From contig DF237174.1 in assembly GCA_000708835.1 (NCBI GenBank), positions 1 through 64,000 on the forward strand: 64,000 nucleotides of DNA, written 5' to 3'. The translations under genes were made by a program, and so were the position numbers. The DNA is from Klebsormidium nitens. Its lineage: Eukaryota > Streptophyta > Klebsormidiophyceae > Klebsormidiales > Klebsormidiaceae. Position 1 is the stretch's first letter; the number at the start of each line of letters is the position of its first letter. Under the pieces are notes generated by a model. It was not told the DNA's origin and did not search any database. It saw only the letters and a list, made by a program, of their open reading frames with translations. This document shows, piece after piece, positions 23,289 through 36,497 of the stretch.

Positions 23289-26200
23289 CTACTCGGCTGT
23301 CAGAATCTCGGTGGGAACGCTAATGTCTCTGATCAGCTGGCTCGCCAAGCCGTCCAATGGGAAGGCCGACTCGCCCACCTTCGCCGCCACGTCAGCAGGT
23401 GACGTCACCCTCCGGAAGATGGGCAGCTTCGTGATGGGGGTGGGAATGTCCCGCAGCCACTGCCCCCCCTCGTACACCTCGTCCGGGTTCAATAAATCGC
23501 ACCAATGGCCTCTGCAAAAAAGAGGCACCGCTTCGTTTCGTTTCAACAATTTAAAATGAAAGTTTTTTTCGAGGGGTGTTACAGGTCTGCGTCATTTTTG
23601 GATCTCAGCTAGGATTGAGTCAAGGAATCAAGGCCAATTTCCTGAGTGCGAGTCAAACACACAAGACTATACTGCAACAAAGCGGCTTGCAACTGCCTAC
23701 ATGAACAGAAGGAATGCACCTGCAAACGGTGGGGCCAGCGGGCGCATTGCCCGAACAAACGGAAAAAGAAACGGCCAATACTTATTTTTTGCGGTCCTCT
23801 ACTGATTTCATGGGTTTACCAATGGTTAGGAAGCGCAACCCGGTCGGCCGGATAAACGGAGAGCTTCAGCTTTGCGAATCAAGATACCCTAGTCGATTTT
23901 GCGCATCAGGAAGCGTGGAGTCCACATCAGCCGAACATGAGATTGTGCAGGAAGAGTATGAGTGCACTCAAGCGGGTCTCACTTGGGCAGATATACGTCC
24001 CGACTCTGCTGCCCCTTGACTACCACCGGCGCTACAATGAGGTCATCGCCAATCGCGTACTGGTCATTGATGACGAACGTCTGCACGAAAGAAGACCGGG
24101 AAACGCTTAGCATAAGGCAAGAAACTGATCTGGACCTGACACTTGCTTTGTAGACGGTAAGGAAGCACGCTGCTTCCTTCGCATTTTGTCAACGCGTCTG
24201 CATAAAGGCAACAGGACGGAAAGCAGATCAACAGCTTCCTCTCTTTCGTCGTCTGGGCGACCTGTATCAATACATTGAATGCACGAACACCATACGCAAT
24301 GGATTCCTTCCAAAGGCGCACCACGAGGTGCCACGTGTCACGGCCGCTGACGGCCGATGTTGAACGTGACACGTGTCGCTCACCTGCTCGTCCTCCGGGT
24401 CCATCCACCACATGGGCCGGCAGATGGGCGCCAGGTTCTTGCAGGCATCCTCCGCTAGAGTAGAGATCTGCTGCTGCACGTTCTTGCGGATCTGCAAGTC
24501 GTGCGTCAAGATGATCAGGAATGAGCAGTCAAGCGCGTCTTCACTGAGACTTGACAAAGTCTTGCGTTTTCCGGAACCAAATGCTACTTGACTCAACCTT
24601 TGCACTGGAGTCTGGCTTCGAAACTTGGTCGCAAGGCCGGAATGAAGAAAAAGCTGCACTTCGCGATCAGGCAAAACCCGGACGTAGGAGGGACTGATGC
24701 AGCCCGGCAAAGTTTCAGTAGAGAAAGAGGAGCCTCTGTTCTCATTAAAAGAAGTCTACGGAAAGAGGTCAATCTCCTTGCGGTGGAAAAGGCTTACTGC
24801 CAGCGCCGCTTGGCATAGCTTATCCGCCTCCTTGCTCAGGTCCCAGGGCGGGATGGAGAACTGCATGGCCGGCATCAGCGCGTTCGCTTGCGCCCATCGC
24901 ACCAGCAGCTCCACATCTGCACATGGGGGGCGGTACTTAGCGGACGTGTGAAGTTTCGGCCGCGAATAGCACCCAGGACACTGATTACCTAGGTTGTTGC
25001 TAGCTTGCGGACGGAAGGCAACGAAGGTTTTGCCTCCGAGGACTAGAGTAAGAAGTGCGTCGACTGTGCTCTAAATGTACAATCGCCACCCATCGGGTAA
25101 CACGGGTGGCCCAACGCGTCTCGGACCCGGAGAACGCCTCCTGCAACGCGATGGATATGTACCGGGGCCGATTATAAATTCGAGATTTCTAGGCAAGCAG
25201 ACTTGTGTTTTGTTCTTCCGTATCTGCGTTCACGGCAGGGATCCCAGAGGCCTTTTCTTGTAATGCTTGTTAATTACATTTTACGCAACCCATTGCAAGT
25301 TCAATCGTTTTTAAAGCATATTCGGGGCTCTTTCTCGGAGACTCCATTTTGCTCGAAAATCAATCACTCTCCACTTTAGGGCGCATTGCAAAACGTGCCC
25401 TTTCTCACCTGGCTTCCGCCCGAAGTAGGCGTTCCCCCCGATCATATCCGGCAGGCAGAAGGGGTATCCCAGCAGGCCTGACGTCAGCAGCGTCGGGATG
25501 ACGCTCCGGAGGCCGTTCCCGGAGCTCCATGTGGAGAAGCGGTCGCCCATCCGCGTCAGCAGCGGCACGTTTGTGGTCTTATGGCCCGTGCGCACCTGTA
25601 GCACATAAAAGAGGGGCCTTTTATTGGCTATTCAACAGAGACAGATGATGGCCGCATTTTCAAGGACTTCCGGCTCATCTCGCCCTGCAGAGCAGATGGC
25701 GACAAACGGGAATCGTAAATGCCCAGGGTCCGTCCCCTGCTTTGGAAACAACATGCAAATGAAAAGGAACGCCAAAAGAATGCAGAAGACCCGCACCTTA
25801 TGCTTTGCATCCTGATGCTTCCCTTCTAAGAGTCTCTCGTTTGAGAATTTCGGCGCTGCTGCAATCAGCAAGTGTCAAGAGACTTCTTTATCCAGATACT
25901 GAGATTCCGACAAGCATGGCTCACATGAATCCAGACTGCAACGCTCACCTCAGCAAGCGGGAATGCTGACGCCACCTCCTGGACGTATAACCTCGTATAC
26001 TCGAGCGGGCTCATGATGGGCTTGAACGTCTTGAACATGGGCGGTAAGAAGCACGGCTCCCCCGCATCGAACTTGAACCCGTCAATCGAATAATCGGTCT
26101 GCAGTTTCTTGAGTCGCCGGACAAACCACCGGACCGCGTCGGGGTTTGTGACGTCTAGGGCGACCGCGGGTTTGGGTTGCCACCAGCGGAAGAAACCCGG

Positions 26201-29200
26201 TTTGAGGCCCTTGGTTACGGCGTCGGCGGAAATGAAGTAACCCCTGGAAAAGAAGGTTGTTGGGCGGGTCAGGTGATAACGAAGGGGACTAACTTGGTGC
26301 TTCACGAGGCTAAACAGTTAAATGGAGAGGTTTGCAGTAGTGGGTTCGCAGTTGGGTTTCGACTCCCCCAGCTGTTGCGGCCCGTCTTATGGCCGTTTTT
26401 ATTGGCGTCAACAAAGATAAGATTGCAATAGTTGTAGAGGAGAGTTGAAGTCGAGAAAAAGCAAGGCCCTTGATTCGGCTTAGGTGCAGAAGAAGCAATC
26501 CCTCGATCCGACGGGTCGTTAACCCGATCAGAGAGGAAACGTCGACGAGCCGAGAAAGCATTTCCAAGGTTCACCGGTAAGGATAAACCGAAGCTTCTCG
26601 TTCCAGATTCAGCTGACAAAATCTGTCCGCTTCTTCTCATAAGATATTACACAAACCATCCCTCACTCCTTTCTAGATTTGACGAGGCAAACGATTTGAC
26701 GTTTAATTCTAGAACCGGACTCCACAAAAAAGACGCGCCACGGAAAAACGAGCCACAGTGGTCAAGAGCACGCAAGAACGCCCGATAACTTCACAGAGCT
26801 ATTGGATGACATCAGCGGCGCACTTACAGCGGGCCCCCTTCTCGGTAGGCGTTGGAGTCCTCCTCGGCGAACGGCATGATCCAGAGCGTCACCTTGAAGC
26901 CCAGCGCGTGCAGATGATCCACCATCGCCTGCGGGGTTAAGGAAATTGTTCAAGGCTTGGTTGTCAAAACTCTCCTACTTTTAGCTTTGTTACAGTGCAA
27001 CTTTGCACATAGGCTCCGTTTCCCGGCTGATGACCTTGCTGCTTAAGATCTTACCTCGAGTAAAGCTTCTGGAACCTTGGTCACTTTGCTAATTGAAATG
27101 TAGTGATGACACTATTTAGGGACATATCCTCATGCGACTAAGGCGTTGCCTCAAAACGCTTACGGATCGTTTTTGCTAAAAATTCCTCAGACACTTTTTC
27201 CAACTGTGACAGCGTCAAGTGTCCAAAGTCAGCAGAGCCTCTCCTTCTCCATTCGCACTTAGGAAGAGACATTCAAACTGAGGTGGGATAGCGGTAAAGC
27301 TTACCTTTGGGTCTGGGAACTTGTCCGAGTCGAAGTCAAAGTCGCCGTATTTGCGCTGCCACCGGTCGTCGATCTCCATGATCGAACGGTCCATATCGCG
27401 CGCCACAATCTCGGTCGCGTACTTCTCCACCTTCTCCTGAGTGACCTGGCAACGGACACAGTGGTCGAATCAGACTCAGCTCAAAGTCGTCTCCAGGTTG
27501 AGGAAAGACGAGCTCCGTTTCAATGAGCTCTGGCAAGCTTCTCTTTGAGATGGTAGCGCTGAACGTGCAGTGTGAAAAGGTGCTCTCAACGTAGGGTCTA
27601 AAGACGTATGTACACACAGTCAAGGCAAGCACCCCACGGATTGTCTAGGACGTCAATTTCTGCGATGACAACCAAATTGATGCGCGCCTCTTCCAACGAT
27701 CAACAAACGAGCTGTGTTGACTATATGATCAATCTTCTCCTTCAGAAAATTGTCAGCACCAACCGTATAGTCCTGCGTGTCAGCATCGCGCACAGCCATT
27801 AGATCTTACAAACTACTACTGCCGACCTGTAGCCGTCAGCCCAACTCCTGTCAAATCGTCTGCTTGAACAGTACCTTGATCGGTGGTGCAGATAAAGTTT
27901 TCTGATCAAGTTTTTGCTTCTCCACCCCGCCTGTATCCATTTTCCGAAGCGTGAACCCAACTCCTGAGCATCTGTCCGTTTGAGATTGTCGCACATTTTC
28001 TAGCGCAGACAGATCTCCCTGATCTAACCTTCACTTCTCACCTTGGCATGATACCGCGCCCACGTCGTCCATATCGGCGCGCGCACCATCTCCTGGGGGG
28101 GCGGGTTCGGCGGCTTCTTCATCGTCTTCAGACTCGCGAGCGTCGCGTCCCGCACGTTCTTATGCGCGCACAGCGCAAACTTGACGCTCAACCTCCCCCC
28201 GCCGCTCCGCTCCTCGTCTCTCCACTGAGGCGGAATCCAATCTCTCAGCGGGTGCAGCATCTTGTGACACTTGTACGAGTTTCGCGCCTGGATTCGGAGG
28301 AGTCCGTCGCCATGGCCTTGGCAGGGGGACGGGAGGTACTCGCGCGAGAGGTTTTGGACTCCGACGCCCCATACGCGCTCGATCCAGTCGCCATGCTCGC
28401 CGGACAGTGGGGCGTTCATGCCCACGTGCAGGAAGGGGGTCTCGGAGTCTGCGAGGACGAGCAGGCCCTTGCTGCAGACAAGGGGGCAGTGGGGACTTAG
28501 CTTGGGTGGAGGTTATCGGATGTTGTAGTTGAGTACAGTCGAACGAAGCCTTCAGTTGGGAAAAGAGAGAAATTTACAGATACTGGGAATCCAGAATTTG
28601 TACCTAAGAAAACTGAGTAGATCCTGTAGGAAGTTAGCCTGTAACCTTTCGTTTTCCGCTCCTGAACATGGTTTTGGGGGCCCGTTTTGAGGTGCTCAAA
28701 TCGTGGCCACATCCAACCTCGGGCAGATGAACATTGGTGGAAACTCTCGAGGAACTCACAATTTCATCTGCTTCTTATTGATCCTACAATTACCCAAGCC
28801 ACGATAGTTCTACGCCGGGTTTAGACGCAAGCCTCCATCCTCTTACCTGGTGACCCAATGAGGTGACGTCAGCGTGTTGAGCCCGTTCGGCCCGTTGTCG
28901 AACGGAAAGAACGGCCCGACTTCGAAGGCGCCCAGGTTCAGGGGCCAGTGCTGCCGCATGAAATGCCCCCCCCCAAACCAGTGGCCCGCCGTGTGCATAT
29001 CTAGTGTCACTTCCGCCATGTGGTCGGTGCTGGGCTCGTTCTTGACACTCCATTCCAGGACAAAGCCCTCTTCTAAGTCCTGGGGGGGGAAAAAGGGGCA
29101 GATAAGCGAGGGGTAAACCTGCGTGAATGGAACGGACACTTGCGATTCAATCTGACAGTCTGATGAAGGGCACGTTGGCTTGGCCCTCAGATTTGGCGTT

Positions 29201-30626
29201 GCGCTCGCAGGTGCTGGAAAACAAGCAGGAGTTTCCACTTTCTCTCACAGGAAGAGAAAAATCTTCCACCATCTTTGCACAGGTTTATCTGGCAGACTGG
29301 CGGCGATAGATGCTGAGAACAGTACACAGAATAAGCGCCGGCACTTTGAGGATTACTTCTATGAAATGGTGTTTTAAAAAGGCATTTTTCTCTGCAATGC
29401 AGAGCTCTCTGGCAGCCTTGCTTGGACACAGACTTGGAGAACGGATGCAATATGCAAGCGCAACAAAACAACTCTTCACATTGACCACTCTGCTCAGTCG
29501 CTAATGTGCCGAAAAGCGCAGAGTAAGGAGGTGCCAAAAACGGCGCCTCTGTGATTCGCTGCATTAAAGAGCGAGGCTACGAAATCAAAACAGAAGACTG
29601 GAGATGCCCACCCCTGCGATTGACCTTGTGCATTTCTTCGATGCGATCCAAAATCATCAAGCCCAATCTGAATGCTGACAACGAAGACACAAACTCCAAG
29701 TGACATAATCCCCGGAGACCAGCCAGCAACTCTCAATCAAGTAACCAAAGCGCCATAATGCAGCCCTGTAAAGTGCCCGACGAACAACGAACCACAACTA
29801 CTCTAGAGAAAACATGAATTCTAGCACTATAAAAAGCGCCCGTTGACCAGAACATCAAGAGCAGTCACTTTCGAGCATGACAAGCTACGGCAGATAAGAA
29901 ACTAGAGCGGGCTTAATTAGGACGCTAGCTCACCGCCGCCCAGCCCGCTTCTTGATTGGCCGCGCCCGCCACCTCAGCGCCGACGGGGACCACTCTCAGA
30001 GTGCCAATCTCTCCCCACCGAACGTCCATTGCGCCGTCCGAAAGCACCTCGGCTGTCCAAACGGCGGCCGCACTTTTTGGCAGCTGTACCCGCCCCGAGG
30101 CGACAAAGAGCTCCTGTCCTTCCTTGCTTCGGTACAGCTCGAGAGAGCCGTCGCTGTTGACGCGCAGCTTCGTCGCACCGTGAAAAACGTCTGCATAATG
30201 GTGCGTTATTAGGGGAGCGGTTCTAGCGGTACTTTGGGGAAGAGGGTCGGGCAGTTGGAGGACTTGCTCTAGTGCAGCTGTGGCTTCGTGTTTGTTCAGA
30301 ATGAGGTCCACCGAGGTAAGCGCTGCGGGGGTCTTTTGGGCTGGTTCTAAAGCAGGACGTTCTGCTTCTTGGAAGGGGCTGTCTGACCAGAAGAGAGGGT
30401 TCGACTGCAACTCCCCCTGCCTTGATTGAGACGCAGGTTCACGGGCTAAAACGGAAGTGATGCACATCGGCTTCCGAAGGGGATGGGCCGGACGACTGCT
30501 TCTGAGATGGTAAGGAATTGTAGGCAGAAAGGCGCTGTAGTTTAGGTGGGACAAGCCGCTGCTAACCCTCCTGGTTAACGTGCCCAAGTGGCCTGGGGAG
30601 ACGAGCCGCTGAGTGCAGGCCTCCAT
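23289..30626 (-). CDS. GH31 glycosidase, MYORG-like
   Basis: Eleven minus-strand exons: 29934-30626, 28847-29079, 28042-28471, 27305-27445, 26828-26928, 25949-26243, 25409-25595, 24798-24916, 24384-24491, 23983-24080 and 23289-23511. All phases agree; 875 residues. Residues 1-231 include a Ser/Arg-rich start that may be a transit peptide, then the start of the N-terminal beta domain. GH31 landmarks: TLWIMPFAEEDSNAYREG, FFRWWQPKPAVALDVTNP, the nucleophile motif DGFKFDAGE (Asp about 592), the acid/base region TRMGDRFSTWSSGNGLR (Asp about 649), LLGYPFCLPDMIGGN and RPMWWMDPEDEQ, then IGDDLIVAPVV. The FDAGE motif and overall pattern resemble vertebrate MYORG, reported as an alpha-galactosidase, more than plant alpha-xylosidase or glucosidase II. 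Substrate here is unknown. Stop TAG/TAA at 23289 follows the C-terminal beta domain. Confidence 0.88.
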
Positions 30627-31669
30627 GACACACCGCCCTTAGTTCACCTCAGAGCTCGCTTCGTGCTCAGCAGATGGACTCTTTGACAAGACCTTCCTGA
30701 AAGGACCTTTACAACAAACGTAATAGTTGCTGGGGTTCAGAGAAACAGGTTCCGCCCAAATTCTATGCTGCAAGTAATGCACATGAGGATCGCGGCAACA
30801 AAGTCCTTCTGGTAAGGTAAAGACCTCCCCACCGATTCTCAGTGTCTGGACGGCGCATCAAAGGTTGTGCACATATTTCTGCTGACGGCAAAATGCTTCA
30901 GAAGAACATTGGACGCGGAAGGAAGCGAAATGAATCCCTCCTGCAAGCACCTTGAGGTAGGACCTATGTGATGAATGCTTGCCAGGAGGAGCCGCACCAA
31001 CGACCAAACGGATCAAGCAAAGCAGACTTGACCAGATGAAAGATCACATTTCGTGCATTGTCTGCGAACAGCGGGCCAGTGCCACAAACAAGCCGGCCAC
31101 GAATCAAACAACCCTTGCCACGTCGATTTCAAAATCTTCAGCGGCGCGTCTTGTTGCCCAGCTGCTGCATCTGTAAGGGAAGTGTCAAAAACCTTAGGGT
31201 AAAAACAACCAGCAGCTCTTGACACACAGCCAGGGTACATGATCAGTGACCAGCACGAATTGAGCGCTGCTGAATGCACTTTCCACCTCAGCATGGGCCT
31301 TTCCAGCATCGGCCGTTCGTCCCCCGTGCCTGTTCAAACTTGACCGTCGATCGAATATCCAGCTTGATATTGTCCGACTTTTCGTGGCTTGCAATGATTT
31401 GTAGTCACGAACCTCCCCCGTGCTGTGCTATAGACTAGGTACATGCTACATGGGTAGTGGGGAAGAATCAGGATTCAGGATGCTCAAGATTGTGTCTGCC
31501 TTAGAAGTTGGAAGTTCAGTGGTGGTTGTGCGCGTTGTGGGCCGCCATTGACTTGTGCTCTGCGGTCTGATTCAATCCCTGGCTGCACACGTTGCTGGTA
31601 AGGTGGAGCTTTAAAGGCATCTACTATTACCATACGGACAAGCTGCCCCGTTCGAGAAGAAGCAAAGGA
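30627..31669. promoter_or_regulatory. Divergent intergenic region, GH31 / RRP36
   Basis: About 1.04 kb separates the two start codons. Both promoters should lie here. The short frames (for example at 30979) lack any recognisable domain. No clear TATA box is assigned. Confidence 0.45.
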
Positions 31670-34600
31670 ATGGACGTTTCATCCAGTGACGATGAACCCG
31701 AAACGCGAACAACGAAGTTCGTGGGGGCTCGGAAGCATAGGGAGGCAGCGGATGATGACGATTTGGATGGTTCAACGAGCGATAGCAGCGACTCTGACCA
31801 GTCGGAAGAGGTGAGCGCCTGAGAAGCCAAATTAGGGTTACGCATTTTGGTGTGCTTTTTGGACAGCCCATACCTGCGTGATTTTGCTTGGACAGAGAAA
31901 TAGTTGTAACTCTTGTAACTTGTGCTAGTAGCACCTGAGGGGGTGTTTACCTGTTGGTATTGGATTACCCATTGGTTTTTCAACAAGTTTCTTTTTACCA
32001 CTTTCATCATCAACCTGGCGCTGATGCAATGAGGACACATGCAGGAAATGCTCGCTGCCCAAGTGGCAGATGTTCCTTTTGAGGAGCTGACGGCGATGAA
32101 GGGCGATGGGCGAGGCACGGTGAAACTGCCCGGTAGATCAAAACAAGCGGAGCGCTTGAAACGGGCTAATAAGAATAGGTGAGCGGTGCGGTGCTTTGAT
32201 GAGGGGTGGTGAATAGGCATTGCCGACGGTGGTGTGGGGGCATTGGAAGGTGCTATTATTAGAATCCGGTTCGTTGCCGAAGGAAAATGTGTGCTCTGCT
32301 TGACATTCATTACTTTTGAAAGTCCAATGGTGGTGGCATCGCAGAATATAGTTCCAAAAGAATGGTCCAGACCTTCAGATCTACTGACCTCTGCAAAGGT
32401 TTGATCCGATTGATGAAAGGGTGCGGACTATCAACGTTTGGCCTTTTTTCCTCGAGGGTAATTTGTGGGACTACTGCATCCTGTACGGTACAATAATTAT
32501 GCATATCTGTTTCGTGAACATGGACTTTCACACCAGGCCAGATTCCAAAGCTTATTGTGGTCTCCGTGAAGGCACGTTGCCAGCTGGATTTTTCAGAAGT
32601 TGAAGTGAAAGTGATGGGCCTCTGCATGCCGCACAAATATCTTTTGGCATTGCACCACCACTCTGTTGGACCTGCGTCCCTCTTGGACTTTAGAAGGGCA
32701 ACGGTTGAGTTTTCCAGAGGACTGTCCGTCTGTCTTACATCATCGCCAGCTCCAGCGAACTGCCCTTGGCCCAAGCTGCCCCTTCCCAGACCTCTCTCCT
32801 CTCAGTCTTGGCTCCCGTTGCTCCCTTCAACTCATGCACTCTGCTCTTTCCAAGCGGAAGCTGGTCAGCCACTAAATCGTTCAGGCTCTCTTGGCTGGCC
32901 GCATCCTTTGTAGCCACTCTGAATCATCTGCTCTTCCTTGGCCTGCTTTCTTTAGTTTCCCCCTTTGAGAGCGGTTCCAAAAGTCCCAATGGACTTCGCA
33001 TCACTGGCCTCTTTATCTGAGTTTGTACTTTTGTTCCTGGATCTCATAGCTCTCCGACGGCTCCAATGCAGGCCGCGGGAACTGCCCGCCAAGCGTCAAG
33101 TGCCGCGGTTTAGGGAGGTCGTTAGCACTGCCAAAAAGGTCAGCGCTCTTTCTTATCATCAGATTCCCCTCATAATCTGCAGGGTTGACTATTTTTCGCG
33201 GATGAAGGCTACGATTTTTGGTCCGGTGCATCATTCTCATGAAGCAGGATACTGGTTGTGCATTGTCAGCGCAGCACTACTCGTCTGCACAAGTCCAATT
33301 CTCGCTCGGAGAAAAGCGAGATTTGGCAGCTAAACTGTCAGCAAAACGTTGCTATGTTGCTTTTCAGTATAGTCCTGATTGTGAAAGATCGCGACTCATA
33401 TGGGTTCACATGATTCGGGATTGGAGTCCCGTCCTTTATCGTCTGTTGTTGGAAAGACTCACGTGGTTTCGGAGGTCTGCAGGTTATCAGGGACCCCCGA
33501 TTTGAGTCGCTTACAGGGAAGTTCGATGAGAAGGCCTTCAAGGAGAGTTACCGGTTTATCTACGATGAGCAGCTGCCGGTGGAGCGGCAGGTGAGTGAAC
33601 GTGCAGACATTTGGAGCTAAAGAGGTACAGATTGGGCGATGGATAAGCGGAGAAAGGGAAGGGGAGAAGAGGGGCGAAGCGAGTGGTTTTGTAGGAAGGG
33701 GAGAGAATAGGGGAAGGGAGTGGGGAGGTGTTGAAAGGTTGAAAGAAATCATTGTGTTCTGTGCTGAAATATGACAGTTGCGATTGGAAGAACTGAACGG
33801 CTCCATCTCATCTCGAACACTGCGACGCCATCATGTTTTGCCACCACATTGTCTGCCAGACTCTTGTAGGAATGGGCCTCTGATCAGTCCGTTAAATGGA
33901 CCTCATGAGGACTGGTGAAAGTTCTACCCTTTCGGAGGCATAAGGATTGCTGGTTTCGCCAGCGGTCCCGAGAAGCTTCCGGTGCAAACTGGAGGCCGTT
34001 GCCAAACGGAAGGACTCACGGGAATTGCATTGCGCTGCCGATTCGAAGAGGTCGCGACGAGTATCCCAGCTATACTTCGGGAGTGTTTCCAACCAACGAG
34101 AAATAAATGAAAAAGGAAGTCATAGCGGTCAAGTGTGGGCAGCCTGCCATTCCGTACAGCGGTGTCAAGAAATATGTGAGGATAAATTCCCATCCAAATT
34201 ACAACAATTAAAAAAGGTAAGAACATAAAAAATTCTCTTCGGTTACAATTATGGACTGTCCAAACTGTTTGCCCTCACGGCCGTCCTTGCCATAATTACC
34301 GAACAACAAGAATCAACATGCAACATGCAAAACATTCTGCTCGGCATCGACTCGGTGGGTTGTTTTGCAGAGGCTCAAGAAGCTGGTCAAGAAGGAGCGG
34401 AACCCCGACCGGAAACACGAGCTGCAGCAACAGCTCGCCAAGATTGTAAGCGACCTCCTCGAGAAGCTTTGCATCACTTCCTTTCTTGTCCATTTTCGTG
34501 ATCGGAGGCTTGCAGTTGTATGCTTCTCGCATCATGTCTTTGGTCAAGGGCTGCCCTGTGTGCCGGTGTGTCCCAAGGCATTCTATTCTGTGGGCCGCTC

Positions 34601-35815
34601 CTTTGTCGAACTCGTTTCTGAGGAGAGTTTCCGACTCGACTTTTTTCGGTTCGAAACGAGCAACTTGTTCGAGGGAGCCTGTATTTCCTCAACCTTCTTC
34701 GCACAACTTGCAGTGGTATCCACATGATGTCCTTGCCTTTGCTGAGTTCCGACATCAACGGTTGCTCCGATTCTGGAGACAACTAACACTTTGGGGCACT
34801 TTCGCCTTTCAGGAGGCGCAAATAAAGGACGAGGCGCGACGGCGGCAGCAGGCAGAGCGGGAGACGGAGCGAAAACGGAAGGCGAAGGACGCCATCAAAC
34901 AGGGCAAAAAGCCGTTCTTCCTGAAAGCAGGTGAGTTCCGCAGTTGCCGCTTCTGCACTTGCTCTAATCCAGGATCACCTTCTGTGATCATTTTATTTGT
35001 CCTGCGTTTGGGCTTGTTTTGAGTGCTCAAGACTTGACCAGAGTTAAGATGGAAAGGCGGGGGAACAGGAAAGACTTCATTGAAGGCGTCTGACTCCTCT
35101 TGGTGGGGTGAAACTTCGCGGATTGAAGGGTCAAGTTGTCATCCTGAAGAAGATTCTGGCTCTAAGAGCAAGGGCGCCATACCCTCTGAACTCAGCTAGT
35201 GTGCTTTCGAGGAGCGTGGGGACACCCGGCCGTTGAAAATAACACGTAATCTTGGATGTCGCGCCTATCTTTACTTTTTCTGTCTCGATAGAGATGGTTC
35301 AGGTTCGTTTTGGGGCTTTCTTGCCTTTGACAAAACTCAGCGATCGAGGCTTTCTAGTCACTAGCGCCCTACACTTCGCAGATATATCAATACCATTGGT
35401 TTGCCGAAAGCAGATGCGCTTCATAGCTCTTGGGGTGTCAGGAATACCGATCTGCATAATGGTGGTCGGATTCAGATCAAGCTTTCCCAATACAAAGACA
35501 TCGGGGCAAGGCCGGTGAATCGAATGGGGTGTGACGCCCAAAGCCGGCTTTGTCATGAGCATAAGGGGTCTGGGATTGATGTCGGGTCCGCGTCTCGGCA
35601 TTGAGGTGGCTGATTGCTGGTGTCAGGCAGCTCACTCTGTTCCTTCCGTTGCACGTGCAGCGGACAAGCGGAAGGAGGAGCTGGTGGAGAAGTACAAGGA
35701 GCTCAAGGCCGCCGGCAAGTTGGATGCGTTCCTTGCGAAGCGGCGCAAGAAGAATGCGGCAAAGGACCACAGATTCATTCCCTACAGGCGGCAAGAGGCT
35801 GGAGGAGACAGCTAG
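31670..35815 (+). CDS. RRP36: rRNA-processing protein RRP36
   Basis: Seven exons: 31670-31810, 32045-32178, 33072-33138, 33483-33590, 34371-34445, 34813-34930 and 35661-35815; phases agree; 265 residues. The protein has an acidic Ser/Asp N-terminus (about residues 1-47), then the RRP36 signature: PRELPAKRQVPRFREVV, VIRDPRFESLTGKFD, FIYDEQLPVERQRLKKLVKK, a long basic helix (EARRRQQAERETERKRKAK), KQGKKPFFLK and DKRKEELVEKYKELK, ending in KRRKKNAAKDHRFIPYRR. RRP36 is a nucleolar component of the small-subunit processome needed for early 35S/47S pre-rRNA cleavages leading to 18S rRNA. The start is the first ATG next to the acidic region; the upstream open frame has no better ATG. Confidence 0.92.
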
Positions 35816-36497
35816 CGGGTGCTGCCTTGCAGTTATTGGTTTGGATATGCCACTTCGCGAAACCCCTCCAAAGAACGGCAGACGCTAGCCGTGTTTTCTG
35901 TCCAGAACAGTTTCTTTGTCCTGCTCGCAGTCGAAATTGCCTTTGAAAATTTGAATGGATGATTTGCGTCGATTCGGCCAATCTTACCGTAAGCTCACAA
36001 GTGGTTGTCTACTTTTTTGTGAGTTGAGCGCAGTCTATTCGATGAACAGTACTCCATTATTGCACTGCAATCAGTCCCGGATCGATTGTGTTTACACAGG
36101 CCGCGTGACTTGCAGTGCATCATGGAATAAAGAGTTTTGCATGGGTACTAACACAATGACTATAGAGCTGGAGCTGATACTCTGTTTAAGTCGGGTTAAC
36201 TGCACTTGGGCCATCAATGTACGTGTATGATATACACATGCTACAACTTATATAGGTATTAATTGAACATGGCATGATCGATATATGCGGACCGGGTCGA
36301 TCCGATCGCCGCGTGCACGCCGGCTATATAAGCGCCTGCCAACCGGGCCTGCCGCTGACTGACAAAATATGCATGCTCAGATCGAGATTGGAGTATGTTG
36401 AAGCTAGCGCCAAACTGCGATGACTTTGCGTAGGAGTCAGCATTTCGATTTGTACATGTTGCGGCACTGATTTTACTCTGGACGAAACCTTAAGCTG
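35816..36497. other. Convergent intergenic region, RRP36 / SEC20
   Basis: The region holds the 3' ends of both genes. AATAAAG near 36126 could be a poly(A) signal for RRP36. A GC-rich patch with TATATAAG at 36325 looks promoter-like although neither flanking gene starts here. Confidence 0.5.

Noticed and set aside
28048-28500. 150-codon plus-strand frame
   Set aside because: Antisense shadow of GH31 exon 3.
30979-31176. 65-codon plus-strand frame in the GH31/RRP36 spacer
   Set aside because: Short, low complexity, no domain and no splice partner found.
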